The notes under the pieces: model-generated
The model's input: the letters and a program-made list of their open reading frames with translations, nothing else
Database searches by the model: none
What the model was told of the DNA's origin: nothing
Position numbers and translations under genes: made by a program
Shown here: one piece after another, positions 24,055 to 32,021 of the stretch
Position numbering within the stretch: position 1 is the first letter of the stretch
How the letters are laid out: each line of letters opens with the position of its first letter
Assembly (NCBI GenBank): GCA_964502995.1
Contig: CAZCZB010000027.1
Span: 1 to 35,021 of the forward strand
Direction of reading: 5' to 3'
DNA length: 35,021 nucleotides
DNA from: Bin87 sp964502995
Lineage (GTDB): Bacteria; Chloroflexota; Dehalococcoidia; Lucifugimonadales; UBA3495

Positions 24055-25722
24055 CTAGTGCGCCACCGGGCTCGGCGCGAACCCTCCGTAGCGCGGGTAC
24101 TGCGAGCAGATGAACTCCAGGTACGATGGCTGGCCCTGCGCGTTGGCCGCCATTGCCCGCTCGAACGCCGGTATCACGTCCGACGGCTCGGTGACCCGCT
24201 CGGTGTACAGCCCAAGCTCCGCCACCGCCCGCGACATGTTCACGTCCTCGGGACCCATCACCCGGTGCGTGTACGGGTCGTGCCCGTCGCCCCAGAAGCC
24301 GGGGCCGTAGCCCGCGAACCCGCCGTTGGCAACGTGCGCCACCGTGATGCCCAGATTCTGCCGCACCGGCACCTCCAGGTTGCCCAGCATGTAGCCCACG
24401 CCCGCGTCGCCCGTCACCGCCACCGACTGCCGGTCCGGATACGCCAGCTTCGCCGCCATCGCGCCGGCCAGCCCGAACCCCAGCGTCGAGATGTTGCCCC
24501 AGCCCAGGAACCCGCGCGGAATCAGCGTGTCGTACACCGTGCTCAGCTGGTCCCGCGTGTTGCCCGAGTCATGGGTCACGAACGACTTGTACGGGTCCAG
24601 CACCTTCATCATGTCGCCAAACACGCGGTACGGGTTGATCGGCGCCTCGTTGGACGCCATCGCCTCGCGGTACTCGGCCAGGCCGGCGTCCCTCGCCTCG
24701 CGCACCTCGGCCACCACATTGCCGGCGGGACGGCCCGCGCCGTCCGTGCGACCCGACACCTCGTCGGCCAGCGCCTGCAGCGTGAACCTGGCATCGCCCA
24801 GCACCGCGTGATGCGTCGGGAAGATGCGGTTGATGTGAAACTCGTCCAGGTTGCACTGGATGATCGTCTTGCCGGGCGCATTGGGAATCCCGTGGGTGAA
24901 CCGCCCGGGCGACAGGCTGCTGCCCACCGTCAGGATCACGTCGCTCTTGTTCAGGTACGCGATGGGATGCTCGCCGCGCACGCCCACGAACAGCGGATGG
25001 TTCTCCGGAAACGCGCCCTTGGCCTTCAGCGTCGTGATCACCGGCGCGTTCAGCAACTCCGCCAGCGCCACCAGTTCCGCCGACGCCCCCGCGTAGATGA
25101 CGCCCTCGCCCGCGTAGATCAGCGGGTTGGACGCACCCATCAGCAGGTCGATGGCCTGCACGACGTCCGACGGGTCCGGCGCGGATTTGTACCCGCGCAC
25201 CGGCGAGTACGGATCCACGGTCTCGTCGTAGATGCCGGCGGCGTTGGGCACGGCCAGCACCACCGGACCGGGACGCCCGCTGCGCAGCATCGAGAACGCG
25301 CGGCGCATGAACTCCGGCGTCCGCTCGGGACGGTCGATGTAGCCGAACCACTTGGTCACGGTCTTGAGGCTGGTGGTCACGTCGAACTGGGTGTTCTCGG
25401 TGCTGCCGGCCGGCACGCCGTCGGTGATGCACAGCATCGGCGAGTTGTCCTCAAAGGCCTGGGCCAGCCCGGGGTATGAGTACTGCAGACCCGCGCCGTT
25501 CACGCCGCCCTGCACCGTGCAGACGCCGATGCGGTCGCCGCCGGTCACCCGCGAGTACGCGTCGGCCAGGGCCACGGCGTAGCGATCGTCGCGCATCATG
25601 ATCATGGGCACGCCCTCGCGCCCCAGCGCATTGTTCACGCGGCAGACGGGAAAGGTCGAAACCCATTCAACCCCCTCCTGCTTCAAAATCCGCGCAATAG
25701 AAGTGGCAACATCAATGCTCAT
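24055..25722 (-). CDS. ThDP-dependent enzyme, acetolactate synthase-like
   Basis: The 555 aa protein has the three-domain layout of acetolactate synthase-like enzymes: N-terminal pyrimidine-binding domain, central domain (GRPGPVVLAVPN; later NAPVITTLKAKGAFPENHPLFVG), and C-terminal pyrophosphate domain with GDAGVGYMLGNLEVPVRQNLG and the metal-binding Asn in HVANGGF. The residue that activates ThDP is normally the Glu of RHEQ; the aligned segment here is R44-D-D-R, so Asp46 seems to replace it. Composition is high-GC like the core genes, although low-GC accessory genes lie on both sides. The reaction (decarboxylation, carboligation or other) cannot be told. It is not part of an ilv operon. Confidence 0.85.
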   Translation of the reverse strand: MSIDVATSIARILKQEGVEWVSTFPVCRVNNALGREGVPMIMMRDDRYAVALADAYSRVTGGDRIGVCTVQGGVNGAGLQYSYPGLAQAFEDNSPMLCITDGVPAGSTENTQFDVTTSLKTVTKWFGYIDRPERTPEFMRRAFSMLRSGRPGPVVLAVPNAAGIYDETVDPYSPVRGYKSAPDPSDVVQAIDLLMGASNPLIYAGEGVIYAGASAELVALAELLNAPVITTLKAKGAFPENHPLFVGVRGEHPIAYLNKSDVILTVGSSLSPGRFTHGIPNAPGKTIIQCNLDEFHINRIFPTHHAVLGDARFTLQALADEVSGRTDGAGRPAGNVVAEVREARDAGLAEYREAMASNEAPINPYRVFGDMMKVLDPYKSFVTHDSGNTRDQLSTVYDTLIPRGFLGWGNISTLGFGLAGAMAAKLAYPDRQSVAVTGDAGVGYMLGNLEVPVRQNLGITVAHVANGGFAGYGPGFWGDGHDPYTHRVMGPEDVNMSRAVAELGLYTERVTEPSDVIPAFERAMAANAQGQPSYLEFICSQYPRYGGFAPSPVAH

Positions 25723-25751
25723 ACTAAGGCTCCTTTAGGTCGTTCTGGTAG

Positions 25752-25912
25752 TTACAGGTCTTTTGCATGGGGCCACACGTTTAACGCCGCCAAATACATT
25801 TCGCGCGCGCGGTCTTCGATGGCGGTTTCATCCCAACGGACCCGCATTTCGTCGTTGACGAGGTCTTTGTTCAAGAATAGGGTGCTGTGTTTTTTTAGTT
25901 CTTCTTTTTTCC
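25752..25912 (-). other. Frameshift site and -1 frame C-terminus of the DUF262/DUF1524 gene
   Basis: In the 0 frame the gene ends ...PWIGKKKN-stop at 25895. At GGA-AAA-AAG (25912-25904) the heptamer A_AAA_AAG lies in the correct phase for -1 slippage. Reading in the -1 frame continues with EELKKHSTLFLNKDL, WDETAIEDRAREMYLAAL and NVWPHAKDL, stopping at 25752: 50 more residues that look like the normal end of DUF262-DUF1524 proteins (WDE.AI.eRa..l...al.iWP). One extra A in the A6 run would restore a single 601 aa frame. No clear stimulatory hairpin is visible, so a true indel or a homopolymer sequencing error competes with programmed frameshifting. Confidence 0.8.
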
Positions 25913-27556
25913 AATCCAAGGTGCGTTAGACATAGTCGAGTTGAGCGGTCTGGTCACCAAGGTCAGGTTCCCCAAAGTATGGATTATTCGATCGCGCTCC
26001 TCAGGATCAGAAACACTTGATAACGGGTAGTTATCTCGCCATGCTTGTGGCATCACGTGCTCAATCGTTAGATTCTTTGGAGGTGATTTGCATTCGGTGA
26101 ATTTCGTTCTTAGCCCTTGTTCGATTCCTTCTAATATAATCCTCAATCGCCCCTGTGTCAGAGTATTGTAGAGTGGGTTATTCACAAACGCGCCTCGTAA
26201 CTCATCGTCGGTTGGCCACCAACCGACGTTAGAATCTTGATTCCCCAAATATTGGACTACCGTGTCTCCGGCGCATTCTGGGTTCGAATCCTTCAGTAGC
26301 CTTACTAAGCTGATAAACAACCTATTGTGACCGGTCGTACTTCGCAAGCAAATCATCCTTCTGATCAAATGACTTTCGATAGCAAAGAGGCTCTTTTCTA
26401 ACTGAGCGGTTGGCACCTGAGCAGAAAATAGCCACAATAAGACGGGCGTCAGCACTCCGGCTTGCATGACCCGCCTACGGTAAAGAAAGTTCTTGATGTT
26501 GCGTATGATTCCATAGACGTCAGGGACTTGATCAGTTTCTAGGAATCTATAAGTATCGCCGATCTTTTTGATGTCCATTGCCATTAAGTGAATTGGCTGT
26601 TTCGCTTCGTCGGTATAGTAGCGCCGAAACGTCGAGAAAACTTCGTCAGTGGTCACGTCGTTTCCAGTCCTCATTATTAGCCAGTGGTTTAGAAAAATAT
26701 CGATCCTCGGTTGCTTAGTACGACCTCGCCCAATCTCGGTAACCCACCATCGGTCATTGAAATCCCATAACCAATCGGCGTTTCGCGTCCCTTCCACTAT
26801 CCCGGCCCGCTCGGCTTCATACATGACCATATTCTTGATAAGGTCGGATTCAAGCAACGCTTCACCTCGGGCATTTAATGACTCGAATATAACATGAGGG
26901 TTGTCGTTAGCATTCAAATCTATGACCACCATGTGGAGCAGATGAGAAAGTGATTCGGCCAGGGCCCGCGCACGAGGCAATAGGTTGTCAGGGTCTTGGT
27001 CAAGCCAATCCTCGATACGCCGAACGAAAAATTGGTGGGCCCTCGCGATCGGCGAATCCGTGTGGCTTGATCCGTCCGCGGTAAGCACTTCCCTAAATGC
27101 GCCGTGGTCAATGACCGTGGGCCAAACCTTGAATATATGATTCGGGTCGCTGTTTCCGGGTGCTTCTTGATTCCGTATCAGATTAGTTAATTCTTCCGGA
27201 TTCTGTATCCCTCTCGACTCTAACACTTTCTGCGCAGCATCCAGCAACAATTGGAGGGTCGTCAAGCGTTGCTGACCGTCTACCACTAGGCGAGTTTCGA
27301 TTTGGCCGGTGGAACTCGGTTGATGCTGAAGGACAACCGCTCCCAAAAAGTGAGGGGGTGCGATGAGGTCGGTGTCGGCCAGGCACAACTCAGCGGTTCG
27401 CTTAACGTCAGCCCAAAGCGGGTTCCAATGTTTTTCTTCATCCCAAATATAGCGCCGTTGGAATTGCGGGATTTGATACCTCACAGAGTTGCTGAAAAGC
27501 TCGGCGGGACTCAATACGTTCACGTCTACCCTGTCTTTTGGATCAATCGATGGCAT
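25895..27556 (-). CDS. DUF262/DUF1524 protein, GmrSD-like type IV restriction enzyme (frameshifted near the end)
   Basis: The 553 aa frame combines a ParB/Srx-like DUF262 domain and a C-terminal HNH-type DUF1524 domain, as in GmrSD and related anti-phage nucleases that cut modified DNA. The N-terminal part shows IPQFQRRYIWDE (29-40) and DGQQRLT (93-99), the nucleotide-binding motif. The nuclease part shows TIEHVMPQAW with His500 and HTLGNLTLVT with Asn530. The last 50 residues are out of frame (see the frameshift entry). GTGGAGAG upstream of the ATG at 27556 supports the start. Base composition is lower in GC, like the SNF2 gene. It is probably a defence gene, active if the missing C-terminus is supplied by slippage or not needed. 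Confidence 0.88.
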   Translation of the reverse strand: MPSIDPKDRVDVNVLSPAELFSNSVRYQIPQFQRRYIWDEEKHWNPLWADVKRTAELCLADTDLIAPPHFLGAVVLQHQPSSTGQIETRLVVDGQQRLTTLQLLLDAAQKVLESRGIQNPEELTNLIRNQEAPGNSDPNHIFKVWPTVIDHGAFREVLTADGSSHTDSPIARAHQFFVRRIEDWLDQDPDNLLPRARALAESLSHLLHMVVIDLNANDNPHVIFESLNARGEALLESDLIKNMVMYEAERAGIVEGTRNADWLWDFNDRWWVTEIGRGRTKQPRIDIFLNHWLIMRTGNDVTTDEVFSTFRRYYTDEAKQPIHLMAMDIKKIGDTYRFLETDQVPDVYGIIRNIKNFLYRRRVMQAGVLTPVLLWLFSAQVPTAQLEKSLFAIESHLIRRMICLRSTTGHNRLFISLVRLLKDSNPECAGDTVVQYLGNQDSNVGWWPTDDELRGAFVNNPLYNTLTQGRLRIILEGIEQGLRTKFTECKSPPKNLTIEHVMPQAWRDNYPLSSVSDPEERDRIIHTLGNLTLVTRPLNSTMSNAPWIGKKKN

Positions 27557-28300
27557 AATTCATTCTCTCCACTGTTCCAATCATCGCGAATTTGAACAAG
27601 CTAACCAAGGATACCAAAGTGCCGCCAATCGTCCCATATGGCTACGAACGCTTTAGGTGCTCAAAACCGTTCTGTTCTGTTCATTATGGCCAACCATGTC
27701 CTACCTGGTAAAAAATCATGCGATTATGGTTCATATCTTGCCGAAAAACGTTGGTAACGGTTCGCATCCTATCCAAAAACAGAGCAGCGCATCCCTAATC
27801 AGTCAGTGCAATAACGGAGCCACCCACTGTTTGACAACTCCCCCCTCTGCGTTCTGCGCCTTAGCGGTCTTTCAAAACCCATCCACTTCCTCCCCCACCC
27901 CCACCCCGCCGAAAACCCAAAACCACTGACACCTGCCCATTGCGCCACCATACCCAACCCACATATCCTGAATACAGCCAAGGCAAAACGCGCGTTACTT
28001 CATCCAGATTCAGAGAGGCAGGTTCCAGCATCGACGGCCAACCCCGTCAGTGAAAAATCGCAACCGGCACAGGTGGCAATTCGCCGCTATCCGACCAACG
28101 TACTCACCGACGGTGCCACACTGTGCCACCGGGTCAGTTCGGCCCCGCGTGGAGGGACGCTCAACACCCGCTCGTTCCGAGCAGGTCAAAAGCGTACTCG
28201 TGCCCACGGAACTACCGTCCAAATAGTTGCGTACCCCCGGCCGTGCGCTGACAACGATGCGAAACCCTGCCTCTCGCACCAACACCGACACTCCCCGCCC
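27557..28300. other. Long gene-free, partly AT-rich spacer
   Basis: No gene is supported on either strand. The first 300 bases share the lower GC of the GmrSD-like gene and presumably hold its promoter (a CATAAT lies on the minus strand near 27690), but no good -35/-10 pair is evident. From about 27830 the sequence is C-rich and full of stops or repeat-derived frames. Confidence 0.5.
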
Positions 28301-28365
28301 GTGGCGCGGAACGTCCGCCTGTGGCGGGAGCCTGCCGCAGGTCCGCCTGCGGAAGGGTCGAACCA
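28301..28365. repeat. Large intergenic palindrome, GGAACGTCCGCC type, copy 3
   Basis: GTGGCGCGGAACGTCCGCC, TGGCGGGAGCCTGCCGCAG and GCGGAAGGGTCGAACC form the same palindrome as at 327-397 and 19301-19366. A GTGGGGGCGAACAATCAC/TCGCCCCCAC hairpin follows at about 28411-28438. Confidence 0.65.
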
Positions 28366-28467
28366 AAAAGGAGCCAGTCAACCGACAAAAATCGAATTCA
28401 AACTCGAAGGTGGGGGCGAACAATCACTCGCCCCCACCCAAACTACCTTGTCAACCGTTCCGTCGGC

Positions 28468-28630
28468 CTCACGCGTACCCACTTTGATAATCTGTCATTG
28501 CGAGTCCGCCACAGGCGGACGTGGCAATCTCGTTGAGGCGCTAACGACTACGACCAACTGCCCGCGCAAGGCGGATGGGATTGCCATCCGCCCGTGGCGG
28601 ACTCGCAATGACAAAGTGGGTACGCATGAG
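28468..28630. mobile_element. Palindromic MITE, copy D
   Basis: This 163-bp element begins CTCACGCGTACCCACTTTG and ends CAAAGTGGGTACGCATGAG. It is flanked by perfect 10-bp direct repeats, TTCCGTCGGC at 28458-28467 and 28631-28640. Its reverse complement matches copy B with only two differences, so B and D form a near-perfect inverted pair about 15.7 kb apart. Confidence 0.9.
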
Positions 28631-28823
28631 TTCCGTCGGCAGGAACGCAGCCAACGCCCACCCTTGGCCAACGCGCCAATGGGTGAAATCGGCCATTCCC
28701 GCCGAAACACCCCTCTGCGTCTCCGCGCCTTTGCGTTCTTTCCAAAACCCCTATCCCACAAACCCGCGCATCCCGCCCATCCGTGTAAAATAGCCCTATC
28801 CCAACACCGGATAGGTGCCGCCC

Positions 28824-29522
28824 ATGCTTGACTTCGCCCGTTACCAATGGCTCAGCTTCGACTGCTACGGCACGCTGGCCGATTGGGAGACGGGCATCTC
28901 CACGGCCGTCTCCCGGGTCCTGGAGTCCCACGGCGTTGCCCGCACCCACGCCGAAATCCTCGCCCTGTTCTCCAACGCGGAACCCGGCGCCCAGGCCACC
29001 ACGCCGTTCCTCGACTATCGCGGCGTCCTCCGCCAGGTGATGGCCACCATCGGATCCGAACTGCACATCGCGCTCACCGATGCCGAACTCGACAGCCTCG
29101 CCGAATCCCTGCCCGACTGGCCCATCTTTCCCGATGCGCCCGACGCCCTCAACGCGCTCAAATCGCGCTACAAACTCGCCATCATCTCCAACGTGGATGA
29201 CGACCTGTTCGCCGGCACCGCCCGGGCCATCGGCGTCGAGTTCGATGCCGTCATCACCTCCCAGCAGGCTGGACAATACAAGCCCAACCTCCGCAGTTTC
29301 GACCTCGCCCTGGAGCGCATGGCCTGCGACAAGGATGCCTGGCTCCACGTCGGCGAGAGCCTGTTCCACGACATCGGCCCCGCCAACCGAATCGGCGTCC
29401 GCAGCGTGTGGGTCAGCCGACCCGACCGCGGCGGCGGCACCCGACCCACCGACGCCGTCCCCGACCTCAAGGTGTCCGACCTCGCCGAACTCGCCCGCCT
29501 GATGACCGCTCCACCCCAATAA
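28824..29522 (+). CDS. HAD-family hydrolase, haloacid dehalogenase type II-like
   Basis: The 232 aa protein is a HAD hydrolase. Motif I is FDCYGTLADWE, with the first Asp as nucleophile. Motif II is IISNVDDD (the Ser-Asn pair typical of L-2-haloacid dehalogenases), motif III is the Lys in GQYKPN, and motif IV is HVGESLFHDIGPAN, with the acidic metal ligands. Length and cap position fit the (S)-2-haloacid dehalogenase group. The ATG at 28824 is preceded by AGGTG; a GTG three codons upstream is also possible. True dehalogenase activity is not assured, since many relatives are phosphatases. It is followed after about 120 bp by the YdeI-like gene. Confidence 0.88.
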   Translation: MLDFARYQWLSFDCYGTLADWETGISTAVSRVLESHGVARTHAEILALFSNAEPGAQATTPFLDYRGVLRQVMATIGSELHIALTDAELDSLAESLPDWPIFPDAPDALNALKSRYKLAIISNVDDDLFAGTARAIGVEFDAVITSQQAGQYKPNLRSFDLALERMACDKDAWLHVGESLFHDIGPANRIGVRSVWVSRPDRGGGTRPTDAVPDLKVSDLAELARLMTAPPQ

Positions 29523-29599
29523 CCCGCCACCCAAACCGCGGAGGCAACCCTCGTGGTCGCCCCGATGCCACTCCTGCCCCGCTGTAAGTGTCACAACTA

Positions 29600-29636
29600 A
29601 AGGTTGTCATTGCGAGCGAAGCGTGGCAATCTCGTC
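29600..29636. repeat. Half copy of the CATTGCGAG element
   Basis: GTTGTCATTGCGAGCGAAGC followed by GTGGCAATCTCG is one arm of the MITE interior without the outer ends. It sits directly upstream of the YdeI-like gene, and in-frame translation of it would give a false N-terminus (SLRAKRGN). Confidence 0.7.
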
Positions 29637-29639
29637 CCC

Positions 29640-30275
29640 ATGATCAGCGAAATCGGCGCACACCCCAGCGACGGCCGCCCCATGCTCCTGATGGAAACCC
29701 GGGACGAATGGCGAAACTGGCTGGCGCAGAATCACGGCGCGTCCCCGGGCGTCTGGCTGGTGTCGTGGAAAAAGGCCACCGGCAAGCCCGCCATCCCCTA
29801 CGGCGACACCGTGGACGAGGCTCTCTGCTTCGGCTGGATCGATTCCAGGGTCAACACCATCGACGACGAACGCGCCATGCGGCTGTTCACCCCCAGGAAC
29901 GTCAAAAGCCCCTGGTCGCGCATCAACAAGGACAAGGTCTCCCGCCTCATGAAGCAGGGTCTGATGATGGAGGCCGGCGCCCGCGCCGTCGCGGCGGCCC
30001 AGGCCAACGGTTCCTGGACCGTGTACGACGACATCGAGGACATGATCATCCCGCCCGATCTCGCCTCCGCCCTGGCGGACAACGGACCCGCCCGCGCCTG
30101 CTTCGACAACTTCCCGCCGTCGTCCACCAAAAACATCCTCTGGTGGATCAAGTCGGCCCGCAAGCCCGAAACCCGCGCCGCCCGAATATCAAAAACCGTC
30201 CAACTCGCCGCCGAAAACCGAATGGCCAACCACCCCACCGGCCGAGACCAGGGCCCAACCCAGTCATCCCAATAA
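29640..30275 (+). CDS. YdeI/OmpD-associated family protein
   Basis: The 211 aa protein matches the YdeI/OmpD-associated family of small cytoplasmic proteins of unknown activity. Landmarks are WRNWLAQNHGASPGVWLVSWKKATGKP, here cut as WRNWLAQNHG and VWLVSWKK, then DEALCFGWIDSRVNTIDDERAM, FTPRNVKSPWSRINKDKV, and the C-terminal FDNFPPSSTKNILWWIKSARKPETRAARI with TV. The ATG at 29640 avoids the repeat arm just upstream; MLLMETRDEW at 29682 is an alternative start. No ribosome site is obvious. It may be co-transcribed with the HAD gene. Confidence 0.85.
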   Translation: MISEIGAHPSDGRPMLLMETRDEWRNWLAQNHGASPGVWLVSWKKATGKPAIPYGDTVDEALCFGWIDSRVNTIDDERAMRLFTPRNVKSPWSRINKDKVSRLMKQGLMMEAGARAVAAAQANGSWTVYDDIEDMIIPPDLASALADNGPARACFDNFPPSSTKNILWWIKSARKPETRAARISKTVQLAAENRMANHPTGRDQGPTQSSQ

Positions 30276-30283
30276 CGCCACCC

Positions 30284-30311
30284 GTAGGGGCGAATAATCA
30301 TTCGCCCCTAC
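30284..30311. repeat. GTAGGGGCGAATAAT palindrome
   Basis: This 28-bp perfect palindrome has GTAGGGGCGAATAA in the left arm and its complement in the right. Full or partial copies are at 31818-31842, 31993-32017 and 34961-34988, with a variant at 18884-18911. All are intergenic. A CATGGTGAGCCTGTCGA palindrome follows at 30323-30345. Confidence 0.75.
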
Positions 30312-30432
30312 CACATCGCGCTCATGGTGAGCCTGTCGAACCATGCCCCCCATCCTTGCCGCCTCTCCCGTCCCCTGCTAAACTGCGGCCATCATTGAAT
30401 CCCACCATTCTCCACGCTAAGGAGCCGCCACC

Positions 30433-31695
30433 ATGCTGATTGGCCATTTCACCGAACAGCCCTGGCAGGATGAATCATCCGGCCTCATGGGTACCCAGAG
30501 CACCGACCTGGGCATCTCCAACTCCCACTACAAACCCGAGATCGGAGCCAGCCTCTACAACCGATACCTCGATGAGAAAGTGTACGCCGAGCAGATGGGC
30601 TTCGACGCCGTCATGCTCAACGAGCACCACTCCACGCCCTTCTGCATGCAGGGCGTCACCAACGTCGGCGCGTCCATCCTGGCCCGCATCACCGAAAAGG
30701 TGAAGATCATCATCCTCGGCAACGTGCTGCCCATCTGGGACGACCCCCTGTGGCTGGCCGAGCAGCTTGCCATGATCGACATGATCTCCCACGGCCGCCT
30801 GGTGTCCGGATTCGTGCGCGGCGGCGGACGCGAAAGCTGGTCCCACAACGCGCCGCCCAACTTCAACCGCGAGCGGTTCGAGGAGGCCCACGACCTGATC
30901 CTCAAGGCGTGGACCGAGGACGGCCCCTGGCGCTGGGAGGGCAAGCACTTCCACTATCGCTACGTGAACCCGTGGGCGCGCCCGCTCCAGCAGCCGCACC
31001 CGCAGATCTGGATTCCGTCCACCGTGTCCGTGGAAACCGTGCGCTGGTGCGCCGAGCATCGCTACCCGCTGGTCCTCCTCGCCACCCGCCTGGAGCCCAC
31101 CCGCGAAGCATTCCAGCTCTATCACGACACCGCTGCCGAAAACGGCTACGAGTCCGGCACCCAGAACGTCGCCTACCTGTGGAAGGTCCACGTCGACGAG
31201 ACCGAGGAACTGGCCGAGGAAGTCGGGCGCAAGTATCTTTCCGGCGTCAGCAACCCGTTCCTGGCCGGCAACGAGGGCGGCATCAACCCCGCCATCATGA
31301 ACCTGCCCGGCCACACGTCCCGCACCTCCCGCCGCCTGTCCGCCACCGCCTTCGGCCCCGCCGGTCGCTTCGGAACCAACCGGCGGCCCTACGAGGATCA
31401 GGTTGCCGACAGCACCATCATCACCGGCACCCCCAAGACCGTCATCCCCAAGATCCGCGAGGTGCTGGAATACCTGCGCCCCGGCAGCGTGTTCTTCTGG
31501 GACGGCGACGGCGCCATGACCCACGACGACGCGATGCGCAGCCTGCGCCTCATGGGCGAAGAGGTCATCCCCGCCGTCCGCGAGATGGGCAAGGAACTGG
31601 AGCTGTACTCCCCCTTCGAGGTGGACCCGCGCACCAACCAGCCCATCGTGGACTCCGCCGCCGCCGCCGAAACCGCAACCAACACCGCCGACTAA
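30433..31695 (+). CDS. LLM-class flavin-dependent oxidoreductase (luciferase-like)
   Basis: The 420 aa protein is a bacterial luciferase-like monooxygenase, a TIM-barrel enzyme that uses reduced flavin (FMN or F420) to oxidise organic substrates. Family landmarks are AEQMGFDAVMLNEHH, ITEKVKIIILGNVLPIWDDPLWLAEQLAMIDMISHGRL (cut here: ILGNVLPIWDDPLWLAEQ, DMISHGRLVSGFVRGGG), RFEEAHDLILKAW and GTPKTVIPKIREVLEYL. AAGGAG about 9 nt upstream supports the ATG. Expanded sets of such monooxygenases are known in SAR202 Chloroflexota and are thought to attack recalcitrant organic matter; that reading is inferred here. A terminator follows 27 nt after the stop. Confidence 0.92.
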   Translation: MLIGHFTEQPWQDESSGLMGTQSTDLGISNSHYKPEIGASLYNRYLDEKVYAEQMGFDAVMLNEHHSTPFCMQGVTNVGASILARITEKVKIIILGNVLPIWDDPLWLAEQLAMIDMISHGRLVSGFVRGGGRESWSHNAPPNFNRERFEEAHDLILKAWTEDGPWRWEGKHFHYRYVNPWARPLQQPHPQIWIPSTVSVETVRWCAEHRYPLVLLATRLEPTREAFQLYHDTAAENGYESGTQNVAYLWKVHVDETEELAEEVGRKYLSGVSNPFLAGNEGGINPAIMNLPGHTSRTSRRLSATAFGPAGRFGTNRRPYEDQVADSTIITGTPKTVIPKIREVLEYLRPGSVFFWDGDGAMTHDDAMRSLRLMGEEVIPAVREMGKELELYSPFEVDPRTNQPIVDSAAAAETATNTAD

Positions 31696-31721
31696 CCCCC
31701 GGCAACACCGGCAACCCAAGC

Positions 31722-32017
31722 AGGGGCGGGTCTTGTACCCGCCCCGTTTTCATCCCCCACACCGCAAACCCGCCCAACCATCGCCACGCGCCCGTCCCGA
31801 AACTCACCCGCCCCCACGTAGGGGCGAATAATCATTCGCCCCGCTCTCGACCAAAACCAACACCCACTACCGAGGTCGACAAATCCGCGATATGCGTAGG
31901 GGCGGGTCTGGTACCCTCCCCGTTCTCATCCCCCACACCGCAAACCCGCCAACCATCGCCACGCTCACGTCCCGGAACTCACCCGCCCCCACGTAGGGGC
32001 GAATAATCATTCGTCCC
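31722..32017. repeat. Direct duplication of a 120-bp intergenic unit
   Basis: Segments 31722-31842 and 31898-32017 are near-identical direct copies: both run AGGGGCGGGTCT, TCATCCCCCACACCGCAAAC, CAACCATCGCCACG, ACTCACCCGCCCCCACGTAG and end in the GTAGGGGCGAATAAT palindrome. The 55 bp between them are unrelated. No gene is present in 31696-32021. Confidence 0.8.
31723..31748 (+). terminator. Terminator after the LLM oxidoreductase gene
   Basis: GGGGCGGGT and ACCCGCCCC form a perfect 9-bp stem with a 5-nt loop, then GTTTT. It is also the first part of a duplicated unit of about 120 bp. Confidence 0.7.
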
Positions 32018-32021
32018 TTCC

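Noticed and set aside
24007..25479. Open frame of 490 aa on the plus strand
   Set aside because: It is antisense to the ThDP enzyme and very rich in Arg and His without any motif.
28575..28793. Small plus-strand frame of 72 aa
   Set aside because: It begins inside MITE copy D and its sequence is repeat-derived.
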